From: Apium graveolens
Taxonomy: Eukaryota; Streptophyta; Magnoliopsida; Apiales; Apiaceae
DNA: 64,000 nt
Direction: 5' to 3'
Assembly (NCBI RefSeq): GCF_009905375.1
Contig: NC_133649.1
Span: 231,359,792-231,423,791 of the forward strand
Below the pieces are notes generated by a model. It ran no database searches and was not told the origin of the DNA. It saw only the letters and a list, made by a program, of their open reading frames with translations. The position numbers were made by a program, and so were the translations under genes. This document shows, one piece after another, positions 10,109-21,439 of the stretch. Position 1 is the stretch's first letter. Each line of letters starts with the position of its first letter.

Positions 10109-11692
10109 ATATTATTTAAATGATAATATTCAGATATTTTCTAATATATTGGGACTGATTTACTTTATTAAATCAGCATTACTCCAAACACTCTTTAAAG
10201 TGTTTTCGAGTCCTTAAAAATGATTTTTAAAAGTTAGAGCGGATCCCAAAACTTATTTTTTTATAAATTTATGATCTTCCTTTTTAAAGGGGATTTAAAT
10301 ACTCGCTCAAAACCAGAGGGATCCGGCTCTGTGGTGTATTTTATATTCGCAACAAGGTTGCAGTTTTGGTAAATGAATTGATTACTTACCCAACGTTCGG
10401 GAAGTAAGTCCATCTATCGAGTCGGCATAAGCAACATGGGCTCAGTGGGCGTCCATGATAGTGTAAGTGGCTCAGTGAGAGTCCATCAAATGCGTAAGTG
10501 GCTGAGTGGCAGTCCAGCATAAGGTCCTATTGCGACCAGGGTGATGACCAGTGGGGAATTCGTCCATCTACTAGTAGAAAAGGTTACTTATTGGTATCTT
10601 TGCCTGATCAGCAAGATATCAGGTTTATGCCAAAATTCTTTCCTTTCCAAATTTATTGGATATTGCAATTCTGTTCATACGTTACATGACTGAGGTTTTC
10701 AGGAAACGTATGTATATATATAGGTGTATATATATATCGGGACGTAATGAAGTATCTCGTAACTTCATTATTTATAATGATATTCAAAGATTGAATCTAT
10801 TCAAATCTTGTCTTGTAGTCTCATCTATGTGATGAACTTTTGAAAGCTCATTATAACTTGAACGGTGGTAGTTCAAGTAGTATTTAGAAAAGATATAAGT
10901 ATATTGGAGTATCTTGTAACTTCATCTTTTAAACTTATATCTAGTAAATGATTATCTTATGCATAACAAAGATTTTCAGAAAAAACGTTGAGACAAGGTT
11001 AGATATATGAGATCACCTTGCAACGATATTTATTTTTATACAGTTATAAACTGGAACTCTGTGTATATTATGCATGGAAGAGGACTTCCAAGATTTTGAA
11101 AAGTATATATGTATATATACTGAATATTTTGTGACTTCATCGCATTAAGATATCAAACTTGATTCATTTCTTTTGACCAAGACTTTCATGAGTACTATGA
11201 GAAGGCTCACATATTGTAAATCATTATACATATTATTTTGGTGGGCTTGCTGCTCACCCTTGCTTTCTTCTTTCATCACACAACAACAGATAGAAAAGAT
11301 GAACAAGACCAAGCTTCCAATTCGCAAGCGGTTAGGAAACATTCCGCAGTTTTCTGGAAGCGTTGATGCCGCCGTAGCTGAGGTAGGAGCTACCAATAGG
11401 CTAGGCTTTCAACTTTTGATGTACCAGATTATGTATATTTATGAATTGTAATAATGGCAAAGAAATGTAAATTTATTCAGAAACCCTTTTAAGGTGTAAT
11501 GGCATATAATTTTGGAATAAAATGACTTGTGATTATTTTTTCATATTCATCTCTGAGACTATAACTTGTGGTGTGTGTATTTATTGTGGGGTCATAGTAC
11601 AGAGTAGTTGATTATTTATTAAGATTGGGTGTTATTAAGGGAAATGGAAATCGTGACAACCCGGATCCCCGACCCCGGATTTGGGGGTGTTA
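10109..11692 (+). repeat. Tekay-like LTR fragment, 3' part (copy L2)
   Basis: This matches the 3' ~1.58 kb of the LTRs at 30335-33206 and 38621-41409 very closely. Its 5' part is missing and replaced by the copia fragment. Its end reads GGGTGTTA and lacks the terminal CA. I read it as the first LTR of the plus-strand array, separated from its internal domain (25615 onward) by element M. Confidence 0.85.
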
Positions 11693-12850
11693 TTAAATCC
11701 GGGGTCGGGAATCCGGGTTGTCACGAGTTCCATTTCCCTTAATAACACCCAATCTTAATAATTAATCAACTACTCTGTACTTTGATCCCACAATAAACAC
11801 ACACCACAAGTTATAGTCTCAGAGATGAACATCCAAAAATAATCACAAGTCATTTTATTCCACAATTATCTGCCAATACACCTTAAAAGGTTTTCTGAAT
11901 AAATTTACATATTCCTTGCCATTATTACAATTCATATTATACATAAGTCTGGTTCATCAATAGTTGAAAACCTAGCCTATTGGTAGCTCCTACCTCAACT
12001 ACGGCGGCATCAACGCTTCCAGAAGACTGCGGAACATTTTCTAACCGCTTGCGAATCGGGAGCTTGGTCATGTTCATCTTTTCTATCTGTTGTTGTGTGA
12101 TGAAAAAAGAAAGCAAGGGTGAGCAGCAAGCCCACCAAAATAATATGTATAATGATTAACAATATATGAGCCTTCTCATAGTACTCATGAAAGTCTTGGT
12201 CAAAAGAAATGAACCAAGTTTGATATCTTAATGCGATGAAGTCGCAAAATATTCAGTATATGTACATATATACTTTTCACAATCTTTGAAATCCTCTGAC
12301 ATGTATAATATACACAGAGTTCCAGTTTATAACTGTATAAAAATATCGTTGCATGGTGATCTCATATATCTAACCTTGTCTCAACATTTTTCTGAAAATC
12401 TTTGTTATGCATAAGATAATCATTTACCAGATCTAAGTTTAAAAGATGAAGTTACAAGATACTCCAATATTCTTATATCTTTTCCGAATACTACTTGAAC
12501 TACCACCGTTAAAGTTATAATTAGTTTCAAAAGTTCATCACATAGATGAGACTACAAGACAAGATTTGAATAGATTCAATCTTTGAATATCATTATAAAT
12601 AATGAAGTTACGAGATACTTCATTAAGTCCCGATATATATATACACCTATATATATACATTCGTTTCCTGAAAACCTCTGTCATGTAAAGTATGAACAGA
12701 ATTGCAATATCCAATAAATTTGGAAAGGAAAGAATTTTGGCATAAACCTGATATCTTGCTGATCAGGCAAAGATACCAATAAGTAACCTTTTCTACTAGT
12801 AGATGGACGAATTCCCCACTGGTCATCACCCTGGTCGCAATAGGACCTTA

Positions 12851-12942
12851 TGCTGGACTGCCACTCAGCCACTTATGCATTTGATGGACTCCCACTGAGC
12901 CACTTACACAATCATGGACGCCCACTGAGCCCATGTTGCTTA
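12851..12942 (-). repeat. GGCTCAGTGG-type repeats in L3
   Basis: Inverted copy of the three-unit block described for L1 at 2455-2546. Confidence 0.7.
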
Positions 12943-13448
12943 TGCCGACTCGATAGATGGACTTACTTCCCGAACATTGGGTAAGTAATCAATTCATTTA
13001 CCAAAACAGCAACCTTGTTGCGAATATAAAATACACCACAGAGCCGGATCCCTCAAGTTTTGAGCGAGTATTTAAATCCCCTTTAAAAGGAAGATCTTAA
13101 ATATAAAAATGAGTTTTGGGATCCGCTCTAACTTTTAAAAATCATTTTGAAGACTCGAAAACACTTTAAAGAGTGTTTGGAGTAATGCTGATTTAATGAA
13201 GTAAATCAGTCTCAATATATTTAGAAAATGTCTGAATATTATTATTTAAATAATATTCCCATAAGGAATAATCTTTATACAAATAATTGAAGTAGAAGTT
13301 GTAAGACTTATACTTGAAATGAGTATTAAATAACCAAAGATATACTTATATGAAAGTACTATCTTTATTTGAATAATAGAAAATAAGTTTGATTATCGAA
13401 ACATTATTCTTTAATAAAATAAAGAATATATCTCAGCAAATAATCGGA

Positions 13449-13720
13449 GTCATAGATCCTCAAATGAATATTCAAATAATATTCATTAAATAATATAAAC
13501 TGAGTCATAAGCCCTCGAATGAATATTCAAATAATATTCATTAAATAATATAAACTGAGTCATAAGCCCTCGAATGAATATTCAAATATTATTCAATAAA
13601 TAATATAAAAGAGTCATAAGCCCTCGAATGAATATTCAAATTATATTCAAATAATAAAATAAAAGAAGTCATAAGTCCTCGAATGAATATTCGTAATAAT
13701 ATTCATTGAATAAAATAAAG
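13449..13720. repeat. ~55-bp LTR minisatellite, 5 units (L3)
   Basis: Five units of about 54-55 bases, each starting GTCATA and containing CTCGAATGAATATTC. Units two and three are almost identical, which suggests recent duplication within the array. Confidence 0.85.
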
Positions 13721-15872
13721 TTATCAAATAAACCTTATTCGATTAATAGTTTTAAAAACTATATCAATATATATATATATATAAATATATATTATACTCG
13801 GGAGCCTCGCCTCCCGGTTTAGAAATATGTTCACCTTTTATCCCCTATACTAAGGGTAAACTCAAATGCCGCTTATCTCTAGCATAGGTATTATGCAACT
13901 ATAAGCATTTGAACCAACAGATATATAAATCAAGAATATGAAACAGGCATGTATATATACCATATCACATGCTACAATATATCGCAATAATTTGCTAATA
14001 ACCAATATGCATTTGTCGCAAGATCATGCATATACACATATACATCACAACAACAGTTATATGGGTAGAAAACTTGCCTGAGCGACTGGGGGTTACGAAT
14101 GGCTCGGGACGAGTCTGGTAACCTATAAACAACAAGTAAGTTGGAATTAAACCAAAGTCACTTGTAAATCTATACATTAACCAACTTAGACTCTAACGCT
14201 CGCTTTGCGCTTACTGATTCTCTTAAGTCACTCGAGTACCCTCGGCTCCACCATTTTTAATAATTTAACCATTACGAGTTTTAAGGCGATTCCTTCGCGA
14301 GTGTCTTACCAACTGCATATTACACCTTACATAAATGTTTCATACTTCAATTAGTCCTTTAAGGTCTTTAACCTATGTTTCAAAGTAAGGCGAGGGGTAA
14401 GGGTTCGTTCGCGAAACGTCGTTACTTAAAACGGCCGTTTCTTCTAAAACGTTCATCGGAATCCAACGAACCACATATCAAAACGAAGCTCGTAATATGA
14501 ACTATCTAAACATGGCAATGGTAAAAACCTAGCAGTGAGTTCAAGGGTTCTGATGTTAAGAACAAAAACAGTCTACGGTAAATCGGGCATTACGACGACT
14601 ATGTTTACGCGATTACCCAATTTTAAACCACTCCAAATCATCTCACAATCAACCCACAATCACAACCCAATCAAAACTCCATTCATACTTTATCATAACA
14701 TCCCCAACAACTCAACCTTAACAATTTATGCTATTCTTTATCATGAATTTAAACTACACTTAAGTTCATTAATCAACAACCAAGATTTACAACTCCAAAA
14801 ACATCCCAAAACCAACTAATCTCTACATACACAACCATCAAGCCTCTCATGAACTAGAATACTCATATTATGCTCTTAACATTCAATAACAAAGCTTGGT
14901 TAAGAGATTATACCTTCCTTGAAGCTTCTTAACACAACACAAGAGCTTTGAATGCCTAAAGAACCTTGATCCTTGCTTGTATAACCTTAAACTTTCATAA
15001 AAATTCAAGAAAACTAAAGTTATTTCTTGAAGGTTACTATTCACCATCTTCTTCCTTGATTTATTGGAAGAGATTGTGAAGGAATTAGGAGCTTAAACTT
15101 ATAAGATATCCATATCTATGTACAAGGAACCTTAGATAATTACCTTGTGATTTAACAATGCTTGGAACTTGATTTTTGGAAATTTCTTCTTATAAAAAGA
15201 AGAAAAGCCGAGAGCAAGCTTGGAGAAAGAGAGATTTTTTTTGTGTTTTTTCTTTGATTTGATTCTTTGGTTGGTTGTTTTTGATTTGTTTTTGGGTAAT
15301 TACCTTTCTAACCTTGACTTTGTGTGGTTATAAACCAACCACATCTCCTTCCTCCCTATGTCATGCTTATGTCATCCTGTGATGTCATCCTCCCCTCTTT
15401 GTCCTCTTCTCATTGGTTGGATGACATCATCCCTCTAATCTCTTTGATTAACTTCCTAATTGTTTGCCTAATGACCGCTGATCTGTTATACGGTTCGCTT
15501 AACTTTCGTTTTCGTTTATCGTTTGAGGGATCATACCCGGGATCTTATTACTTAGGTTCCCTTAACCTTTCTCAATATATTGTATTCCTTTTATGATCCT
15601 CTCTTATAATCCTTTAATTTAAATCCTTTTTATCCTGTTACCTTATACTCAATTCTTTCCGTATCTAGTGGATTTCCGGGAAAAATCAAAGTGTTCGGAA
15701 TTGGATTCTGACGATCTTTACATACACTTATATACCACATAAAGTACTAATAATATCCCAGAAGATCAATAACAGAACCCCTACATAGTGTGGCATGAAA
15801 AAGTTTTCTCATTCAGCAAAAACACTATTCATAAGGGTTTCAAAATTTTTCCAAAAATTGGGGTTATTACAG

Positions 15873-15884
15873 TCTCCCCTCCTT
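15873..15884 (-). other. Polypurine tract of element M
   Basis: The minus strand reads AAGGAGGGGAGA directly before the 3' LTR, identical to the tract at 124-135. Confidence 0.85.
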
Positions 15885-16656
15885 AAAAGGATTCCGTCCC
15901 GGAATCAGATAGAAAATGAATAGGGATACTCTCTTAGCATTGCACTTTCTAACTCTCGAGTAAATTTTCCCACATTGTGGTCCTACCACCAAACTCTGCA
16001 TAGTTTGATAACCCTTCTCCTAAGCACTTGTTCCTTTTCACTCTATAACCCTTCCTGGTTGCTCCATATAGGTTACGCCGGGTTGCATGTCTATGCGCTC
16101 ATATGCCCCTATTTATCTAGCATCCGAATTACACTTCCTTAACATTGATACGTGAAACACGTTATGACTTGCTACATGTTCTGGGGTAAGGCTAGCTCAT
16201 ATGCTAACTTCCCAATACTTCTTAATATATCCAAGGGTCCAACAATTGGTGGACTTAGCTTTCCTTTCTTTCCGAATCTCATTAATTCTTTTCAAGGGAA
16301 TACTTTTAACAATACAAGGTTGCCTCCTTCCTATTCTTTGTCCTTTCGTGTCAAATCGACATACTTCTTATGTCCTTCCTGGCTACTACCAGTCGTCCTC
16401 TGATTAGATCTATTATATCCCTGGTCCTTTGGAATACTGCGGGTCCGAGCATCTTGCGTTCTACAACTTCATCCTAACATAAGGGGGATCGACATTGTCT
16501 TCCCTCAAAAATCTCATAAGACGACATCTCGATAATGACATATGATCTATTGTCGTAAGAAAACTCAGTCCGTGTTAAGTGATCATTCCAATTTCTTTCA
16601 AGTCTATTGCACAGACTCTCATCATAGCTTTTACCATTAGAGCTTTTGCTTCTCAA
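15885..16656 (-). pseudogene. Element M: decayed integrase C-terminus and chromodomain
   Basis: A 60-residue open stretch (16474-16656) matches the integrase region before and at MSSYEIFEGRQCRSPLC, compared with MPPYEALHGRRCRSPLYW in element A. It then hits a stop at 16474 that replaces a tryptophan. The same stop is found in both plus-strand copies (30066, 38358). Downstream, the GKP-like barrel and chromodomain can still be followed by nucleotide similarity to 58393-58800 but have many stops and shifts. Confidence 0.75.
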
Positions 16657-19300
16657 TACCCATTCTTTTCCAGTTCGTAATCGCTACTACCTTCCGTTCC
16701 TAATATTATACTGGTTATACTTTTGCTCGTTAGCATTCTATAACCCTTTTAATAACCACGTCAACCTTAGTATCACGAATGTGTTTCCATTCCGAATACT
16801 AACACAACTTTACTACTCCTTTTTCAGCTATTTCTATTTTTGAAAGCTTGATCCATCATATAGAAGTAAAAGAATTCATTGAGAGATCACTATGATCATG
16901 AACACTTGTTACATTACATAGTTAGTACAGAAGGTGGCCAGCCTTTAGTACTTGGCAAGCAATTAAACAATAGCTGGTATCCTACTCGGCTTCCATCACA
17001 CAGATAGATAGTCATTCGGCAATACCTCCCCTTCTGGAAGGGTTGTTCTTCTCAGTTTATATGAAATGGAAAGAAGAGAAAAGAACGAATTGAAGAGAAT
17101 TGTATATATAAAAAAATATACTGCCACAAAATATCTGGCTTGGAACCTACCTCTGAACTATACAGGTTTGTCATAGGAGAACAAAACATATGTGTATATA
17201 TCAATATCAAGTATTATAGCATCGTATTTCACATGCCTAAATATTTTCGCTATTCCGTCCATCATTCTATGGACCATGCTCTTCCTCGAGCTTATACACA
17301 ATCACCTTTGAAACTCCCTCGATATTGAAAATCGAAGCTGGGATCTCATTCTAGACATCATCGTTACTAGAATTCTATGCTTGCACCGCAACCTTCCTCG
17401 TATAGTAATACGACTCTCTATTCATAAGAGGGAATAAATATTCAATAGGTAGGTACTCTACTTAATTAGTCTATCAATGATAACTTATACACTACCACGA
17501 CCCGATTAGTGGTACTCAATCTCAACATCCATTCCAATACACTCTCACGGTTGTAATCAGCTCATTACTCGCAGAATCATTGCTGCATTACTATGGTCCA
17601 CTACTGACCTACTGTCGTCATTCACGTTCCATGAAATCTTAATATCTAACCATACGGAGTCCATACATGTCATATCAAATCCTTCTAAGGAGGTAACATA
17701 ATCACCATTCATGATTCATGAAGAACACTCCTGATTCTGACATACATACATGACATGAAGCAGATAAAATTGCAGAAGAGTTTTAATCAAAGCAACGATA
17801 GCAGGTTAATACCATTCTAAATTATATGCCTTAAATAGAAGACTTACTCAAAGGTTCGTCTAGTCCTTTTTGAAACATGGTCCTGGCTTATCTCAAGATA
17901 TGACCCTCTAAGATAGATAGCCCGCTCACGGTGATTACAAAAATTAATCTTTACCCAACTACTATCACGGTTGAGTATCGCACAATCATCAGAAGGAATG
18001 TCAATCTTCCACACCATAATACAACCTTCACAGCCTTAACCATTATCACTATATTCCTCTGGCACGAGCGCCTATAATTGTCCTCTTACACTTAAAGTGT
18101 CGGCCACCTCTTTGGCCTTTCTTGATAGTAAAATTTCCTTACAGTCAATGTCATTTTAACCAACTCCAAATAATTTTCTACCTCATTTCAATTACAGCTT
18201 ATGTGAAGATGTTTTCCTTAAAATCTGATAAGTAAAAAAAAATATCACCATTTTTCCATAAGTTATTGCCTCAGTCTTTAGAGGTTAATCACTGTCACGA
18301 CTGACTCTCAATCATACTTAGAACATCTTTTATCTTAAGTCCTAATTGCCCTGAACAATTTCGACCATTACTGGTTCGATCCATACTTTCTCGTGGTGTA
18401 ACACGTGCCCCACTTGGCATCATTATAATTACATCATATTTCCTTTATCAACATTTTTATTCTTGAGAATTTCGAATATTTCCTTTCTCCTTGTAAAACC
18501 TCTAAGGTTATCCTTGAATCATTCCTCCTGTATTCCCTAGATACAGGGCATATCAAGATACCATTTATTAATACCAGAATCATTGTCTATATACTTCTGA
18601 AAAATTTCTCCACTGATTCTTAAAGGTTGTTATTACCTTAATCCTTTCCAATTCATACTGTCAAAACTCATTCTATCCCTATTAAGGGTGAAATGCCAAC
18701 CTTTATGCATTCCCCTAGGATTCATTTTAAGTTACCGATGTTCTATCCTTAATTCCACCTTTAAAAAGGTACATGCATCATTCCATGGATAAATCAAGTC
18801 ATATATCCCTGATAAGGGGGTCTTATTCAATCATTCCCACCTCGATAGTATATTTCTAATTTCATAATAACATCTATATTAAAAAGGGGGTCAATCAATA
18901 TGGCCTCCAAAAGATAACAACGGTTATCCGCTTGTCTTGCCTAGTTTGGTAACGATAACAAGGATGTTCTGGAAGATATTGGTCGTGTTCAACGTGAACC
19001 TCTTCTTAATAATTCCTTATTTACTTTTGTTGTTTATCTTAACAGTCACCTCAACGTTGGGATATCTTTCATACCTGGCGTCTCCCTTTCTGGGTATCAA
19101 GCCACCGGTCTTACACTTCACATCCTTGAAGGTCACTTCCTTCATCCAATTTTCCTAATTTCTTACTTCCTTGTCTCCTCAGTCTATCCGCGTCTCATTA
19201 TTTATCCTTCGAACTATCTCAAGGTTTCCTCGAATCCTCCCAACTTAAAGGGGGTACAATATATGTATCTCTTATGCCTTCAACCATCAATTTTAACTCA
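16657..19300 (-). pseudogene. Element M: heavily decayed pol
   Basis: This 2.6-kb stretch has no useful open frame. It is collinear, as an inverted copy, with 27270-29885 and 35560-38177. In those copies weak traces of RT (an FIDN box, then a GHVL...EPVKVE stretch) and of the RNase H tail can be followed, so I treat it as decayed pol and not as new sequence. The RT trace lies near 18310-18620 and the RNase H tail near 18100-18230. Confidence 0.55.
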
Positions 19301-20167
19301 TGGTGGATCATCCTCATCCTGACGATTACATACTTTTCTATTTCTATTGCTATGAGTCTTTAGGGTTTCCTCATACCCAACTCCCTTATCATTCCTCAAA
19401 CTCTATTGCCTTTATATTCCTTTCCATTTCAGTTTCTTTTTATTTTCCTTTCTCTTATCATTATTTCACAAACCAATCACAACATAAGCATTGATTTCAA
19501 ACATCCCGTCATTCTGGATTCGTGTCCTCAGAACGAATCTTGACAACTTTTACAACTTAGATTCATAATTCATCATACTCGTCCGCCTTTGTTCTGGCTC
19601 TAAAGCTTTTACACTATCTTCATAACCTTGGGAAGTACTTTCCTGTAAACAATTGACTGAACTTAAATCAGTTTATTATAATCTCTTGCTCCGTGCCTTC
19701 CTTGGCCTTTCACCAGCGGGTGGCCTCTCTCTTAGGAGGGTAAGTGACAAAACAGTCTTTTGTGATTCGTCAATCATTTAGAATCTTAAATGATTCCTGT
19801 ATTTCCTTTAGCCAGGCTCTTGCCTCGACTGGGTCAGCTTGTTCCTTGGAACTCTGAGAGCTTAGCGACTTAAAGAACATGAAAGAATTTCTCACCGCAT
19901 TGTTTCCTCAGGGTGGTGGTTGGGGATAATAGTATAAGTTCTGTTTAGGCAGGTCCATGAATTGCCCAATAGGAGTACCATCCTGATTCTCCCTATCTTG
20001 TTCAACTTCTGTTTTCTCAGTATGAAACGTTCCAACCTTCTCCCATAATCGGGGTTATCTTATACGTTAAAAATCCTTGTTTTCCACCTCATTATGTTAT
20101 GGGTTCCTTTTTATCTTGATGGCAACCTCCCTGACTATCACGTTCAGGGTTTGCTCTAAATCTTATT
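19300..20167 (-). pseudogene. Element M: decayed gag
   Basis: Segments match the gag of element A: the start region with RIG...ANP-like sequence near 20160, a VEARAWLKEI-like stretch near 19800-19830, and the lysine-rich end near 19340-19450. Many stops and shifts break it. The order relative to the LTRs is as in P1 and P2, but a piece of pol lies upstream of it. Confidence 0.65.
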
Positions 20168-20998
20168 CCTCAAACTAGCTTTCATCTAAGATTTCATCTT
20201 TAAGCTCCTGAACGTTTAGAACTCAAATTCTGTAGGAATACCTCATTATTCCCTTATCATTTTTCTCGGTATTAATCTTTTATCTAATTGTTGGCTCTCT
20301 GCCTTCATTCATCACTTTTTCTGGCACAATATGTTCTTTTCCGATAATTTGGTCTGTATTGCAATCTCAAACAGCTTTTCGGTACCGGCTCCGGTTACCT
20401 TCACTTCTATTTCCATTTTCTCAAAATCTCTTATAAACTCTCCCAAAGACATTATTATCTTGAGTTTCTCCTTTTTACTAAGGGCATCAGCCACCACATT
20501 GGCTTTCCCCGAATGATAAAGAATCTCCCACTCATAATTCTTGATTAGCTCTAACCGCCTCCTCTGGCTTATGTTGAGCTCTTTCTACGGGAAAATGTAC
20601 TAGAGTATTTATGGCTTACGTAAATCTCGCACTTCTCTCCATACACGTAGTGCCTTCAATCTTTAGGGCAAAACTATTGCCACGAGCTCAAGCTCATGGG
20701 TGGGGATATCGAATTTTATATTCCCTTAATTGTCTTGACGCGTACACGATTACCTTGATGTGCTGTATAAGAAGCACCTTAATTCCTTATGCGAAGCGTC
20801 ACTACAGATCACAAAATCTCCTTTTCCATCCGGCAATGCCATCATAGGGGCCGTCTCCAATCATTGCTTCAGTTCTTAAAAGCTCTTCTCGCATTTCTCT
20901 GTCCATTCGAACTTCTCAGTCTTATGAGTAAGCCGCGTTAAAGGGGCTACTATCTTTACAAACTTGAACGAACCTCTGGTAGTGACCGACCAATCATA
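20168..20998 (-). pseudogene. Element M: displaced RT/RNase H fragment between leader and gag
   Basis: This piece matches element A from the RT thumb ([11 protein letters not shown] region) through RNase H to the linker before integrase (ADALSKKEKLK, and a 61-residue open stretch at 20312-20497). It is less decayed than the rest of M's pol. In A this region lies downstream of gag; here it lies upstream, in the same orientation. It replaces about 1 kb that P2 has at 33660-34665. The junction near 20999 has an 11-base direct repeat, CCTCTGGTAGT (20973 and 20999). Confidence 0.7.
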
Positions 20999-21330
20999 CC
21001 TCTGGTAGTCGCCCTAACCATGGTCATCAATTCCTCAGTGGTCCTTTATTCATTCTTGTTAGGATCCTCCACGAGATCCACCTCAGCAACAATCCCATCT
21101 AGGACAACATCCTCAACCACTACATCCTCAATATGAACATCATCCGGTCCTGGGTTAGGACGCTCTATCGGATCCACAATCCGATCTCCAATTAGTAATA
21201 AAACATCATCGCGCTGTTGCTCCTCAACCTCAGGGTTCGGAGTCCCGCTACCATCTATGATAACGAACTACGCTTCTATCACGATATTTATAAGGGTTCC
21301 CATAAGGGTTTTAACTGTCAGTGCTACGTT
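20999..21330 (-). pseudogene. Element M: truncated leader ORF
   Basis: The acidic first ~95 codons match the leader ORF of P2 (33394-34242), with repeats of the type VEDV. The frame carries a stop where P2 has glutamate, and the proline-rich and helical parts are lost at the junction with the RT/RNase H fragment. Confidence 0.65.
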
Positions 21331-21423
21331 AGGTAGCCCGACTATGAACTTGGCAAGAGTTCTTATTATCTTAGTGAACTTATTATTTTAACGTCATATC
21401 ATCTCTGAGGTTTATAACGCTTA

Positions 21424-21435
21424 GCTCTGATACCA
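21424..21435 (-). other. Primer binding site of element M
   Basis: The minus strand reads TGGTATCAGAGC four bases from the 5' LTR end, matching the initiator methionine tRNA site. Confidence 0.85.
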
Positions 21436-21439
21436 CTTC

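Larger units (their letters stand above)
11695..15871 (-). repeat. 3' LTR of element M (L3)
   Basis: On the minus strand it starts TGTAATAACCCC at 15871, next to the polypurine tract. It runs about 4.18 kb and stops about 12 bases short of the canonical TGTTACA end. Compared with L1 it keeps the full 5' part. Its first ~1.6 kb on the plus strand is an inverted copy of L2. Confidence 0.9.

Noticed and set aside
13440..13730. CRISPR-like array
   Set aside because: The repeats are adjacent, degenerate tandem units of AT-rich LTR sequence without unique spacers, in a plant genome.
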